Below are positions 46,423 through 58,169 of a stretch of DNA of 64,000 nucleotides, in pieces. This DNA is from Aralia elata (taxonomy: Eukaryota; Streptophyta; Magnoliopsida; Apiales; Araliaceae), in assembly GCA_034770075.1 (NCBI GenBank), contig CM068384.1, positions 34,556,414 to 34,620,413 on the forward strand, given 5' to 3'. A program made the translations under genes and the position numbers. The number at the start of each line of letters is the position of its first letter. Position 1 is the first letter of the stretch. The notes under the pieces are model-generated. The model searched no databases. It was not told the DNA's origin and was given only the letters and a program-made list of their open reading frames with translations.

Positions 46423-49253
46423 ACCCAAAAATCTAATCTTACATAAAAACAAACTAAGTTAGCAGCATCAAACAAATCATGATCCCAAATCTCAACTTGC
46501 AAATGAAATATAAACACAATATCAACAATGCAAGTAAGAATATGAAAAAAATCATCAAAAACTCCAACTCTTGCAAGGACCATATCCCCATCTGGCAACT
46601 CCCCCGAATTAATATGAACAACTTGTAAATATCTCTTTCTAAGCAATGCTAGAATCGGCATAATATCCTGCAAGCTCCTCGTAACACAACTTGGAAACTT
46701 AAACATTCGCCTTTACACAAGAACCTGTCCACACCAATATGATTCTCGTCCACGTGTAAATCAGATACTTCCAAATTACTAACTATATCAAAATAAACTA
46801 AATTAGCAACTATAACCAAAATACAATAAAAATCTCTACCTAATGACATAAACATATAGGTAATAAAATAAACACAAATAAAACTATGAAAAGCTCTATA
46901 TCCTCCTGGATCAAAATTCAATATGTAGAACTCTCCACGTTGCACTTTCACCCATTCACGAATTCCCGGATCAAAAATCAACTTGACGATCTCGATCATT
47001 CGCAAATATACCCATCGACGAATTCCCGGATCAAAAGTGAATCTCATGATCTCGATCATTTGTAAAATTAAACACTTTACTGCACCTAGGTCAAATACCA
47101 ATCTTTGAAACCGATCACATTGTTTATGCAAATACTCTTGAATTTTTGGATTAAACAAAAAACTAAACAAATCAACAAGTTCCTTTTGCCTAATCACAAA
47201 GAAATCAAATGACTCAAAATCACATGCATAATCTACTAGAACAAAAATCAAATCACTTCCCTGTATATTTTTAATGCATTGTCCGAATTGATTTGCACAA
47301 CGATCTATGCTTTTCTCCTCGATAAGTATAAACCTATCTTGACTCTGCAAATCAAAATCAACCTTTCTCTTCCCATTGACATTACAACATTCAAGTTCAA
47401 ATAAGTGCATCAATGAAATAAAAAGATCACACCCAACATCACAAGATGAAAACTCACCTGCACAATTAGCAATATGATACTCACTCACAAACTCATCAAG
47501 CGCTAACGAATTTCCCCAAGTGTTGATAAAAGTCGGAATATCAACAAAATATCTAATAACTATTTTCCCCATGAAAGAATGCAAAATATGATTTAAGTTG
47601 AAAACATTTAATGCATTAGTTAATCCGGATGATTTAACTAAACAAGTATGTAAACCATATCTCACTCCACTTTGACGATAAACACTTTCCAACTCATTAC
47701 CAAATTCCTTCCCACTCAATACAGTTTTCTCAAAATCATGCAATGATAACAACTCTAATGGAAAGACATTACTAAATGATAATAAATCATGTAATCAAGA
47801 TTTCTCTACTGAAGAATCATGATCACTACCATTATCAATTAATGACATGCCATGTAAAGATTGATTAACATCAAAACCTATTTCAACATGTGAATGAAAA
47901 ACTCTAGAATGAGTTTCATGCAAGTAAAAACGTTGAAAACGAGAATACCCACAATAATCACTAGAATAAATTCTACAAAGATATGCACTTTGACAATGCG
48001 AATTTACCAAATGATAGTAGGAATGTTGACAACGAGAATATAACACATGCTCATAAACTAACTCGACAAATATCAAATATCCTCCATAGTTTATGATAAA
48101 GACTATTTTACCCTCAAAATAGCCAAACACCAATTTATCTATGGAAGCATGCCAAACATGTTTTAAATAACTCATGAAAATACTAGCTGTATTAGTTAAT
48201 CTAACAAAGATAACTATCCACCTATACACGTCACATGTTAACACAATTTTTCATTTATCACTTTCACTCATGCTAAATTGACTAAGTATTGTCATCACAT
48301 GGTCATCATCAAATGTAGACAAAACGCAAGTACTATGCAATTTATCAAACATATTATCTAAGTAAAGAAAATAATAATGATACTTGTTTACCAATTCAAA
48401 ATCGATGCATAAGCTCGACATCTCATCCACCTTAGGTAGTATGGTCTCATGAACGACACATGCACTAATGCTTTCATCCACGATACCCGCTTTGATGAAG
48501 TTGGACTCCATCAACTCTCCAACCCGTCTTGGTAACTCTGTCGTCTCCTTGGAAATACTATAAGCTGCCTGGTATGGAATGATAGCTCGAGGTATGTCAT
48601 TAACAACTTGTACAAGATACAAAACAGAACTAGACAAAGAATAGTTAATCTTGTTAGTATTCAAAAGTGCCGTCTTGTACGAATATACAATCATTGGCTT
48701 TTCAAAATACGACTCACTTTTCAACTCACTCTCCTCTTTTTTTTCACTCTTACTCTCCACTGTTTCTCCCTCTCATTTATTTTCACTCTCATTCTTTTTA
48801 TTCTCTCGTTTCTTTTCATTCTCACTTTCCTCAATCTCTCTATTTTCCGTTTCTCTATTACTTTCACACTCAATCTTTTTTTTTAATTTCTTCTTCACTT
48901 TCTTTTTGTCGTTCAATTTCTTGCTCCTATTCATGGACTTTATCTAGCACATTGGAATCTAACAATTCTCCTTAGACTGCATGTTCTCTTTCATCTTCTT
49001 CCCCACTCGGCTGATCTTGTTCCTTTTGCACCTGTCGTGCGTTTTGTCGCTGCATCAACCAATCCTCCCACATTTCACAAAATGATCCCATGACTTCTCC
49101 TTAGAATATAATGGTTCCCTATACACCCTAGGAGTCTCTCGTGACTGTCTCTGATGCAAATCTCCTTGCCTACGATCCCTCCTTTCATCATCCCAAGTTG
49201 ATCGCCTTGAAGGTTGATCGACATATCTTGGAGTTGCATACTCGTTCCTCCTA
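46423..49253 (-). pseudogene. Strongly decayed gypsy gag/RT region (element F)
   Basis: At 49253-49080 a segment RRNEYATPRYVDQ resembles the start of a chromovirus gag. A Lys/Glu-rich stretch follows (48950-48700). Frame 48760-48251 then keeps the order of an RT start: AIIPYQAAYS, then RRVGELMESNF, CIDFELVNKYHYYFLYLDNM and a degraded catalytic region. The FGLTNAP-type motif appears twice: FVRLTNTASIFMSY (near 48190) and LVKSSGLTNALNVF (near 47640). The second is followed by VIRYFVDI, so the catalytic DD is lost. Long frames stay open (367 and 149 codons) although no enzyme could result. A 60-bp in-frame repeat, FDPGIR-x-WV, is at 46951-47070. Confidence 0.6.
46951..47070. repeat. 60-bp in-frame tandem duplication
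   Basis: Units 46951-47010 and 47011-47070 both contain gacgaattcccggatcaaaa or a near match and gatctcgatcatt. Translated on the minus strand they give two 20-residue units with FDPGIR. It lies in the decayed pol of element F. Confidence 0.8.
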
Positions 49254-50348
49254 TTAGACTATACTGGTGACGTTGAACCGAGTTACAAATGTATTGATAA
49301 TGTTATTTGTGTAGTTCACATAGTTGTCAACTCGGTCTGCTATTTGATTCACTCGGCGGGTTTGCTGACGATTCAGACTCAGTAGAGTATCCTGGCCACG
49401 TTCCAAGCTCATCTGTATCCTCCGTATAGCCCGAACTTCAGCAAGAATCAAGTCCAAAGTAGCATCAGACGAAGCTCCATGTCCTACTCGCCTAGCTTCC
49501 TGAGATGAACTCACGCCTTGCAATGGAACCGCTCCTTCGATTTGTCCAGTGGTAGCAACGGCTTCAAATGGGACAATATATCCAGCTCCGCTCATGTTTG
49601 GACGGCTGCCTACGGGCTCCTTGAATTTGGCTATGGTGTTACTGTCTAGCACTGACTTTGGTTGCTCAAATATTTCATCTGTCTGCTAAACAACTCCAGC
49701 GTTCTTGCATAACCCACATATGAGAGATGGGTGTGGAAATCCGCCAGATGTACCACTTTGTAATGTATGAAGGATGGAGCTATAGATAACCTTGCCCACG
49801 TTAATACTTTTTCCAGTTATAATTGCATATAAGAGGGCCGCCCTAGCCTTGGTTACTTCTGAAACATGAGAGGAAGGCATTAATTTAGCACTAATAAAAT
49901 AAAACCAAGCCTTACCAGTCCCAGGCTTGCATAAGCCTTGAATAACCTCGTCCCAGTTTGGTCCATCCTGAACAAACTTCGTATATTCATCCTCCTCAAT
50001 GTTTGGTAGGCCATAATATTCGTTGATTACTTTGCTATCAAAAGGAACCGCATTGCCTCGAACCATGGCTACTTTGTTCACCGCCTCAACCGCATTAGCA
50101 TAAAATTCCGTTATAATTGTTACTACAGCGGCTTCAGGTTGAGATGTCAATGTTCCTCAGCCACGCTCTTGAATCATTCGCCGAAATTCAACTCCATTGC
50201 TCTCTAATGGCACCAAGCCACTTTTCGAAATTAAATTTTTGTTCACCAACGAGGCATGGAAGCGCTCTGAGGCTTCTTCATTGATGAATTTTGAATGATC
50301 ATAGGTGGAAGAGGAAGCCTGGGAGGTACGTTGACGTTTGGGTGCTAT
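49254..50348 (-). pseudogene. Athila env-like ORF (putative plant transposon protein domain)
   Basis: The frame starts at an ATA codon (50346-50348) where a start is expected, continues with APKRQRTSQASSSTYDHSKF and meets TGA at 50157-50159. It then runs open from 50150. The conserved stretch VPFDSKVINEYYGLPNIEED and later SSHVSEVTKARAALLYAI with KSINVGKVI are the hallmark of the putative plant transposon (Transposase_32) domain in the second ORF of Athila elements. A stop at 49686 separates the C-terminal part, which ends with a heptad-rich QQTRRVNQIADRVDNYV and stops at 49254. The lost start and two stops make it a pseudogene. Its role in Athila is unproven. Confidence 0.75.
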
Positions 50349-51335
50349 TGGAAAGCTTGATAATGCTTGAAAACCAAAATAGTGATGAAAGATGCGGTTT
50401 GGGCAATTTATCGAACACTTGGTGTGCGCCCAATTTTTGACCCAAAATCAAAGGCTTTTGAATATGTGCACTCCCTCAAATCGTTGTTTCAAACACCAAA
50501 AGAATCACAACTAGTGTAATTCGATCAAAAGAATGGAGAAAAGTGATTGCATGCGTGTGTTTGAAGAAGATGAAAAGAACTTGTGAATGTGAGGTTCCAA
50601 CTCGTTCTTCTACTATAAATACTTGAACCCTCCTTGTAGAGATGGTATGAAGGTTAAGTTATTGAATTGTTATGGAATTGAATCTCTATTTATGGTAGGA
50701 GTTGATTTGGTTGGGTAAATATGGAATGTGGCTGGTTTTTGGGGAAGTTTGTGTTTGAATGGGAGAGTAGGTGCCAAGAGATGGGGGGAAAATGGGGAGA
50801 AATGTGCGCCTGATGCCGCGCAGATTCTGCTGATATACACACGATGGCCGCAGTTCTTGATCTGTGCGCCGCGGCTCCTGAATGAGCACCGCGGCCTTTG
50901 AGTTTGCGCGCTGCGGCCCCTAATCTCTGATTGGGTTTTTTATTTTGTGCTGAAGGGTTGAGCATCGCGACTCTTGAAAGTGGGTGCCGTGGCTCTTGAG
51001 GCATGTCGCGGCTCTTAATATTGTGTGCCACGGCCTATGATCTCTGATTGGTGTGCGGCTGAAAGCTTGCTAGACCAAAATTTTCCCTTTTCCAAAGTCA
51101 TTCCAATGCATGCTTCTCACACAATGAATTAATTTTCAATCTCCATGATTTTGATGAACATCTTGTATCCCCTGAATTAATTTGCCAGCAAAGCTCGACT
51201 TAATCAATTAATTATATAGAAATTAAACAAAAACAAATAAACTAAATGAATTCAAATCTAATTTTTAATTAGCCCATGGGTTGCCTCCTAGTAGCGCTTG
51301 TTTTTAAGTGGTCAGCCTGACTTCTTCTTTTTCAA
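50349..51335. other. Non-coding part of element C between protease and env-like ORF
   Basis: RT, RNase H and integrase, expected here in a full Athila element, are absent. The plus strand has a TATA-like ctataaatac at 50623-50632. A GC-rich island at 50810-51060 has gcgccgcggctc words like those in LTR C. The motif gggttgcctcc is at 51284. Confidence 0.5.
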
Positions 51336-52105
51336 TCACTCGGGCTTGTCGACATGATCGATAATGCTATTGGCTGGGCATCCCATATCATACTTTCCTC
51401 GCCCAATCTCGGCTATGTTCTCTTGCTTTTCATTTCCTTTTTCTCCTTTACTGTAATCTTCTTCCCCGATCTCATCTTCTAAAATCTCTTGTGTCACATA
51501 GCACCCCTCCACCTCATTTGGCATTTTCATGGAATCAATCACACTGAATATGATTTCTTGGTCATTAACCCTTAATGTGAGCTCTCCGATCTTAACATCA
51601 ATCAAAGTGCATCCGATGGCTAGAAATGGTCATCCCAGAATCAATGGAATCTTCTCATCTTCATCATAATCAAGAATAACAAAATCCACTGGGAAAACAA
51701 ATGCATCAACCTTCACTAGCACATCCTCGATAATCCCTTTTGGACGTGCGATTGATCTATCTGCCAGTTGTATAGTCATTTTCATCGGTTTTATTCCTTT
51801 CAACCCAAGTCTCTCATAGATTGATAAATGCATGAGATTAATGCTCGCACCAAGATCACATAGAGCTTTCCCACAAATTGCTTTCCAATAGTGCACGGGA
51901 CTATGAAACTCCCTAGATCTTGCATTTTAGTTGGTAGCTTCTGCTGAATAACTGCACTACACTCCTCTGTTAAGGCTACCATTTCACAATCTCCCATCCT
52001 TCTTTTCTTTGAGAGAATTTCCTTTAAAAGCTTGACATAACTCGGCATCTGCTCTAATGCCTCTGCGAAAGTGATATTGATCTGCAATTTCTTAAAAACT
52101 TCCAA
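51336..52105 (-). pseudogene. Element C aspartic protease (Athila type), shifted and interrupted
   Basis: The segment starts QINITFAEALEQMPSYVKLL, typical of the gag-protease linker of Athila elements. A one-base shift near 51896 moves to the frame with the active site ALCDLGASINLM and then VDFVILDYDED and IPLILG. TGA at 51630-51632 interrupts before PFLAIGCTLIDV, and the last part ends at 51336. The enzyme would mature gag-pol; this copy is inactive. Confidence 0.8.
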
Positions 52106-53670
52106 GAATTTTAAAAAATGAATATCTAACTTCTGATTCTTTAACCGTTGTGGATATGGTGAAACGAAATTCTCTACTCCTTGCTTACCATTGCACTATT
52201 TCAATCCCAATTCTTCATTTTTCTTTTCTTCACTCCTGTTCACGTCGTTTTCAATTCCATCTTCTTTATCAGTGTCAATCTTTCTTGCTGGTATGGTATC
52301 CTCTTTCGTCAAACTCTTCCCACTTCTCAAAGTAATATTTTTGCATTGCTCGTGATTTTCTCTTCTCGGGTTGACTTCGGTATCACTTGGTAAAGCACCA
52401 TGTGGACGACTATTCACTGCATTTCCTAGTTGTCCCATCTGAGTTTCCAAATTTTGAAGTGAACCTTCTAAGCTATTTATTCTCTTGTCATTCACTGCAA
52501 TATACTTTAGGAGTGTTTCTTCTATGCTAGCCTTCCTTTCTGGTTGGGGGTTTGCTTGACCTTGGAATCCTGGGGGATGGAACTGTCTTGGGGCTGATGA
52601 TTGATTCTGATTGTTGCTCCAAGAAAAGTTTGGATGATTTCTCCACCCCGGATTGTAGGTATTAGAATACGCACCCTGCTTGTTTCCTATAAAATTCACT
52701 GATTCAGTATTGATTGTATATTGATTTGTATGATGATTCCTTGCACATAATTAATAGACTGCAGCTATCTATTGCACTGACTGTGTTCCCATTGCATCAA
52801 CCTTTTTTGACAAATTTAGCATTTGTGCAGCTAGAGCTGCCACTGCATCTACCTCAATTTTTTCTTCAGTCCTTGGTTGAGTCATTCGCGCAGTTGGCCA
52901 CTGATAATTGTTTGCAGCCATTATCTCCAATAATTCATATGCTTCTTCAAAACTCTTGCCCATTAAAGCTCCTCCGACAACTACATCAATACAAGTGCGT
53001 GTTGTATTAAACAACCCATTGTAAAACATTTGTACTTGCAACCACTTCGGAAGTCCATGATGTGGACATCTTCTTATCATTTCCTTGAATCGTTCCCATG
53101 CTTCATACAATGATTCAGAATCCAGTTGTGTGAAAGATGTAATCTCATTTCTCATCTTTGCTGTTTTTGCGAGGGAAAAGAATTTAGCTAAAAATTTCTG
53201 AGCTAAGTCATCTCAAGTAGTGATTGACCCTGCTGGTAACGAATGTAACCAACTCTTTGCCTTATCACGAAGTGTGAAAGGAAAGAGCCTAAGTCTCACT
53301 GCGTCGTCAGTCACATCCTTGTATTTGAATGTATCGCAAATTTCCAAAAAACTTACAAGGTGATCGTTCGGATCATCATTTGGCATGCCCCCAAATTGAA
53401 TTGAATTCTGCACCATCTAAATCGTTCCAGGTTTGATTTCAAAAATATTAGCCTGAATTGCTGGCCTCCTAATGCTTGAATGAATTTCAGTGACTTGCGG
53501 TATTGCATAGTCCTTAAGTGATTTTGATGCTTCTTCCGCAGCCATAGCTTGTTACTTAAGTGTTTCTTTGCAAAACTGTCGTATTCTTCGAAGCCTTCTA
53601 TCAATCTCGTCCTCAAACGACAGTAATTCTTTCTCCTTTGACCTAGTTTACATACAAAGCTACTTGCCAA
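52106..53670 (-). pseudogene. gag: Element C gag (Athila type), several stops
   Basis: One main frame from 53416 covers IQFGGMPNDDPNDHLVSFLE and LRDKAKSWLHSLPAGS, then TGA 53213-53215, then SFTQLDSESLYEAWERFKEM and the NNYQW linker typical of Athila gag. TAG-type stops near 52769 and 52740 follow, then NNQNQ and RRENHEQCKNITLRSGKSL. The most upstream 250 bp (53670-53417) are in another frame. Three or more stops and a shift make it dead. Confidence 0.82.
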
Positions 53671-53760
53671 TAGAGACCAAATTTGTAAATCCGTAACAAA
53701 ATCTAAATTAAAACTAAATGATAAAAATTAATAAAAAGTAAAATTTAAGCTATCAATTGC

Positions 53761-53778
53761 TCCCCGGCAACGGCGCCA
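53761..53778 (-). promoter_or_regulatory. Primer-binding site of element C, tRNA-Asp type
   Basis: TCCCCGGCAACGGCGCCA again, identical to the site of element A, with the LTR edge six bases away. It shows that element C lies on the minus strand and has an Athila-type primer. Confidence 0.9.
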
Positions 53779-53784
53779 AAAACT

Positions 53785-55283
53785 TGATGGGCTAAATCTA
53801 TACTAGCAATTTACGTACAAGTATACACGGTCAATCAAGTAATAAAGTGAAAGTAGAGTGTCGAACCCACGAGGAGCGAATTATAACTTAACTAATTCTA
53901 AACACTAATTATTCATCAATTAATTTAATCTAGATAATTTTGATATCAACTGAGTGAATTAACTAAATAATCAACTGCTGAAATATTAAATCAATAAAGA
54001 AAGAGGTTAAGGAATCAATTTCCCCCGATGATTCATTTAAATAACACTATTATTCTTCTATTCAATTGATTAATTAGACTTGTCAATGGAAAATCACTAA
54101 TAATTATTATAACCACCTTTCAGATAATTATAAAACATACCTATTACTATTAATTCCCCTATATTTTTATGAGAAACAATAATAACATATTCATTAAGAT
54201 TCATTTTCCAATAGTTGCTTGAGGTATTCAGGTATATTTTTATCTCGTCCACAAAATCAGCATTTAATCAGTAATCCTTATTATCGAAGAAATTACTAAT
54301 CACAAGTTATTATAACCAGATCTCAACTTAGATTTCATTGTCAAATGTCATCTAAGTCCATTTAATAATTGTTGATCAGGCAATTATACAATTAAAACAA
54401 GTTGTAATAAACAATTTAATCCTTAATCAATTAAAATAGAAGAACTAATAAATATTAAATAAAATCATCATCGGGTTCCATTGAATCCTTAACTAAAAGA
54501 ATTAGTTCATAATGAAAATAATGAACATCAATGATTTATCAGAACTCATTCTAAATTACAAAATGAAGAAATAAGAGAGAAGAAATAAACTATGTCGAAT
54601 CTGATCTTCCTCTTACGCTCCAAGTCTTATCTAGAATAAAGTCTGATGAAACCCCTTATTTTTTCTACGTACTCTGTCTAGTCTCTCCTTTTCCCCTTCT
54701 TTCTCAATGAATAAATAAAACAATAATTATTAGTCTATTACTAACTACTGATAAGATCCAACCCGTAAATGATAAGTGCAAATAAAATCAAATCTGCAGC
54801 CAAAGGAAACAAATCCACCGGGCACGTAGCTCCAAGCGCGCCTTCCGCGTCCAAGCACCGCGGCTCTTAGCTTCATGCGTCGCGGCTTCTGCCCTTTGCA
54901 ATTATGCGCCGCGACTCTTAATTCATGCGTCGCGACTTCTGATCGTTTATTCGCGCGCCACGGCTTCTCCTTTGAATGTCGCGGCTCCAAAACCCTGGCC
55001 TTCTCTAATTCTCCTTTATTCATCTATTTTGGCTAATCTTACTCATGAATTGCAGCTACTAAAACCTATTCACCTATTTAATCTTTCGCCCAACAATAAT
55101 CGTCACCTGTAGCAACAAATCCAGGCTAAATTTGCAAGAATATCCATTATTTACACAATCACAAGTTGAAATCAATTATTCACAAAACTATTAAAATGCA
55201 CTAGAATACTACTAAAAACTCTTAAGAAAAGTAAAATACTCAAGTTAAACATACCCAATTAATAGATATAAATCTACTCATTA
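53785..55283 (-). mobile_element. Element C, 5' LTR (Athila-like)
   Basis: It starts TGATGGGC beside the primer site and ends atagatataaatctactcatta, which aligns with the end of LTR A apart from a T in place of the last C. Length is about 1.5 kb. A GC-rich island at 54825-54975 has ccgcggctc, gtcgcggctt and gcgtcgcgac words. No matching 3' LTR is in the window. Confidence 0.75.
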
Positions 55284-55329
55284 ATACCCAAGTAGAACCT
55301 TGACTTATAAAAAAAATTTATTTCAATCA

Positions 55330-56189
55330 TGAACAAACCTATATCTGTAACTGAAGCTTCACTAAGCTTCTTCTGGTTAGCCTCTGCAAGATGCTCCTTA
55401 CAGTTTCATTTCCAGTGTTTAGGCTTATTGCAGTGGAAGCAAATTCCTTTGCTATCTGCATCAATTTTGTTCTTAGTGTCCTTAGTTATTGCCTTTCCTT
55501 TTGCCTTCTTTGAATCTTCTTCTTTTCAGAAGATCCTTTGGCCCACTTCCTTTTTCCTGAAAGAATCATCTATAAGTAAGACTTGGTCTTTCTTGGTTGG
55601 AAAGTGACTCTTTGCAGTTTTCAACATGTTTAGCAACTCAGGCAGGCTGACATCTAACTTGTTCATGTGAAAATTCATAACCAATTGTGAGAAAGAGTCC
55701 AAAAGTGATTGCAAGATCAAATCTTGGATCAACTCTCCCTCCATTATAAAACTCAGTTATCCCAATTGTCCAATCATATTGATCATTTGTGAGGACATTT
55801 GTCTATACTGTAGTGGCATCGATCATTCTAGATCGGAAGAGCTCCTTAGGTATCTGATATCTAATAGTCCTACTTTCCTCACCATTCAACTCCTTGAAGG
55901 TGCAGGATTATAGTAGGAGTACCCATAGTTTCAAGCTGACGCTGAAGCTCATTACTCATGGATGCGAGCATGATGCATTGAGTCAACTGTGCATCATCTT
56001 GCCACTTTCTAAAAGTAGCAATCTCTTCCTCAGAGGCATTGTCTGCAACCATTGCAGGGATAGGCATATTAAGGACATAAGATAGCTTTTTAGCCTTGAA
56101 AACTATTCTCAGATTCCTTAACCAGTCCGTGTAATTAGGCCCGGTTAATTAGTATCTAATATGCTCCGCAGTGATAGCAATTTAGACAT
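55330..56189 (-). pseudogene. gag: Element G: Copia gag fragment
   Basis: The minus-strand frame starts MSKLLSLRSILD at 56189, has an early stop, then LTGPNYTDWLRNLRIVF and the CIMLASMSNELQRQ motif of Copia gag. Further on, DLILQSLLDSFSQLVMNFHM and LPELLNMLKTAKSHF continue gag, and a knuckle CFHCNKPKHWK follows with a stop where Arg or Lys is common. It breaks off at about 55330, where the Athila-like LTR C intervenes. The frame shows several stops and shifts. Confidence 0.82.
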
Positions 56190-56818
56190 TGTAAAATTCT
56201 GTAAATGAATTAACAACATTTTAGCATACATTCATTTTTTAATTACCAAAATAAATTAGGTCTTTATTTAAATTGGTATCTCCCACTATTTTCATCAAAC
56301 TATATTACCCTCGATATATAGTTCGACAAATCTAATTAAAGATTTGCTAGTGAGAATAAGGATCCCATTTTAAATATATATAGTCTTATGGTGACACAAC
56401 AAACGATATATAAATAAATAGGTAGACATCTACTATCAATTACATCACTATGTAACTCCTTGTATTTTGCCTCTTAGATTATTTTGATCAAGTGGTGACA
56501 CATCCGAATCAAAATTATCCAAGTTAAGTCCAACCTAGCACTTCCCTATATGTGAAAAGAAAAATACCATCCTTATAGTGACACAACAAAACAGTAATGT
56601 TTAATTCCTTAATAAGCATCAAATATGATAAGACAACATCTTAAATATTTAATTTTTGCCTTGTAGTGACACAACAAACGCATATTAAATATTCAATACT
56701 CTATTGTTTTACCATGCTAGAAGGCAACGTTCGATATTCCAAATATTTTTGAACGTTTAGGGCTTCATATATTTCTTTGAGGGTTTGTTATTATTTGTCT
56801 CATCTTGTTTAGCGTGCA

Positions 56819-56821
<3 letters not shown>

Positions 56822-56875
<54 letters not shown>
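56822..56875. repeat. TA dinucleotide microsatellite
   Basis: About 27 uninterrupted TA units. Confidence 0.95.
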
Positions 56876-56877
<2 letters not shown>

Positions 56878-57479
56878 CGCATCATACTATTTAACATGCG
56901 AAACATGTTATATAATATATAATATATATATAGTAAACATGCACATATAGAATATTATATTCTACCCGGATTGATTATGGACTTTTATTTTAGTTTGGTT
57001 CACTAGAGCCACCAGTGAACCAAAAGGTCAAACCTAGGGTGCAAGGAATTTAAATATAACTATTACATTTAAATCCTAGACTCCATTACAAACGGGTCTT
57101 CAAGTGCTCCTTGCTCTTTTGTCTCCAATTCTTCAAAATAATTCTAACTAATCCTATTACATAAACTATTTACAATAAATAAAAACCTTGATCAGCAGTC
57201 AAGGGGAAGTACATAGGAGGGAGATAAAATTTACATTAAGAAAATTAGAAAAGACGAGGTACGCAGACCCCATTTCAAAAAACCATTCATTCATGCATCC
57301 TCATAAAATAAAATCCAATCATCCATTGATCAATAGTCCATAATCAATCCCATTTATTATCATACATATCACCATATGCATCAATAAATAACATTCATAT
57401 CATCAATAAGAAAACCATTCCATATATGCATTGGTATCATTTAATGGGCAATTAAAAGTTTACTAGAGATCCAATTTTG

Positions 57480-57925
57480 AAGCAAAAATAAACTCCTTTA
57501 TTTTAATCAAAATTTAAATCATAATAAACTTATTTATTTTATTTTATCCAATTTTAAATAAAAATAAACTCCTTTATTTTTTAATCAAATTCCAAATCAA
57601 AATAAACTCTTTTATTTTAATTAACATGGAATTCAATTTCAAGTTCAAAATAAACTCCTTTATTTTAACTTAAAATCGCTAGAAAAATAAAATATGTTGA
57701 ATCTTATTCCTTATCAAAATAAACATCTTTATTTTTTAGGAAACATGGAATCCTATTCCATATGTGAATAAACTCTCTTATTTTAGAAAACATGGAATTA
57801 TATTCTAAAACAGAATAAACTCCTTTATTCTAGTTAACGTGGAATCTAATTCCAAGTTAAAATAAAAACTTTTGATTTTAATCATATTTCAATTCAAAAT
57901 AAACATTTTATCTTAATTAAAAATA
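57480..57925. repeat. Imperfect array of aaataaactcctttatttta units
   Basis: About nine copies of a core close to aaataaactcctttatttta recur at intervals of roughly 45-60 bp, each preceded by aattcca- or tcaaatt-like words. It lies in the leader of Copia element G. Confidence 0.75.
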
Positions 57926-58156
57926 AATAAAATCAAAATAAAAAAATTTTAAATTCTGCAGACCGGCGCGGCCGCGCTGCACCCCTAGAAACGGTTTTTG
58001 GGTTCGGGCGCGGCCGCGCTCCAGAATGAACTAGAAGCGGCGCGGCCGCGCTATGTAGCAGACTTCGAAATTTTTTTCTGTCGCCTAGAAAATCGATCCA
58101 ATCGCATACCCATACATACATGGAATCATAATAATCGATAATTAGCACAATGTTAG

Positions 58157-58168
58157 GCTCTAATACCA
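58157..58168 (-). promoter_or_regulatory. Primer-binding site of element G, initiator tRNA-Met type
   Basis: The minus strand reads TGGTATTAGAGC, one difference from the usual TGGTATCAGAGC, and lies one base from the LTR edge (58170). Confidence 0.8.
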
Positions 58169-58169
58169 C

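Larger units (their letters stand above)
56190..58156 (-). mobile_element. Element G leader, long and repeat-rich
   Basis: Nearly 2 kb separates the primer site from gag. It has four words like gtgacacaaca (56393-56680), a TA microsatellite (56822-56875), an array of imperfect aaataaactcctttatttta units (57480-57925) and three perfect GCGCGGCCGCGC palindromes at 57966, 58008 and 58040. No gene is visible. Confidence 0.6.

Noticed and set aside
48608..48975. Phe/Ser/Leu-rich plus-strand frames, membrane-protein-like
   Set aside because: They are the complement of a Lys/Glu-rich purine-rich stretch on the minus strand, which explains the hydrophobic look.
50690..51031. Minus-strand frame of 113 codons in element C
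   Set aside because: Basic, low-complexity translation of the GC-rich island and AT-rich flanks; no domain, and it lies in the non-coding gap.
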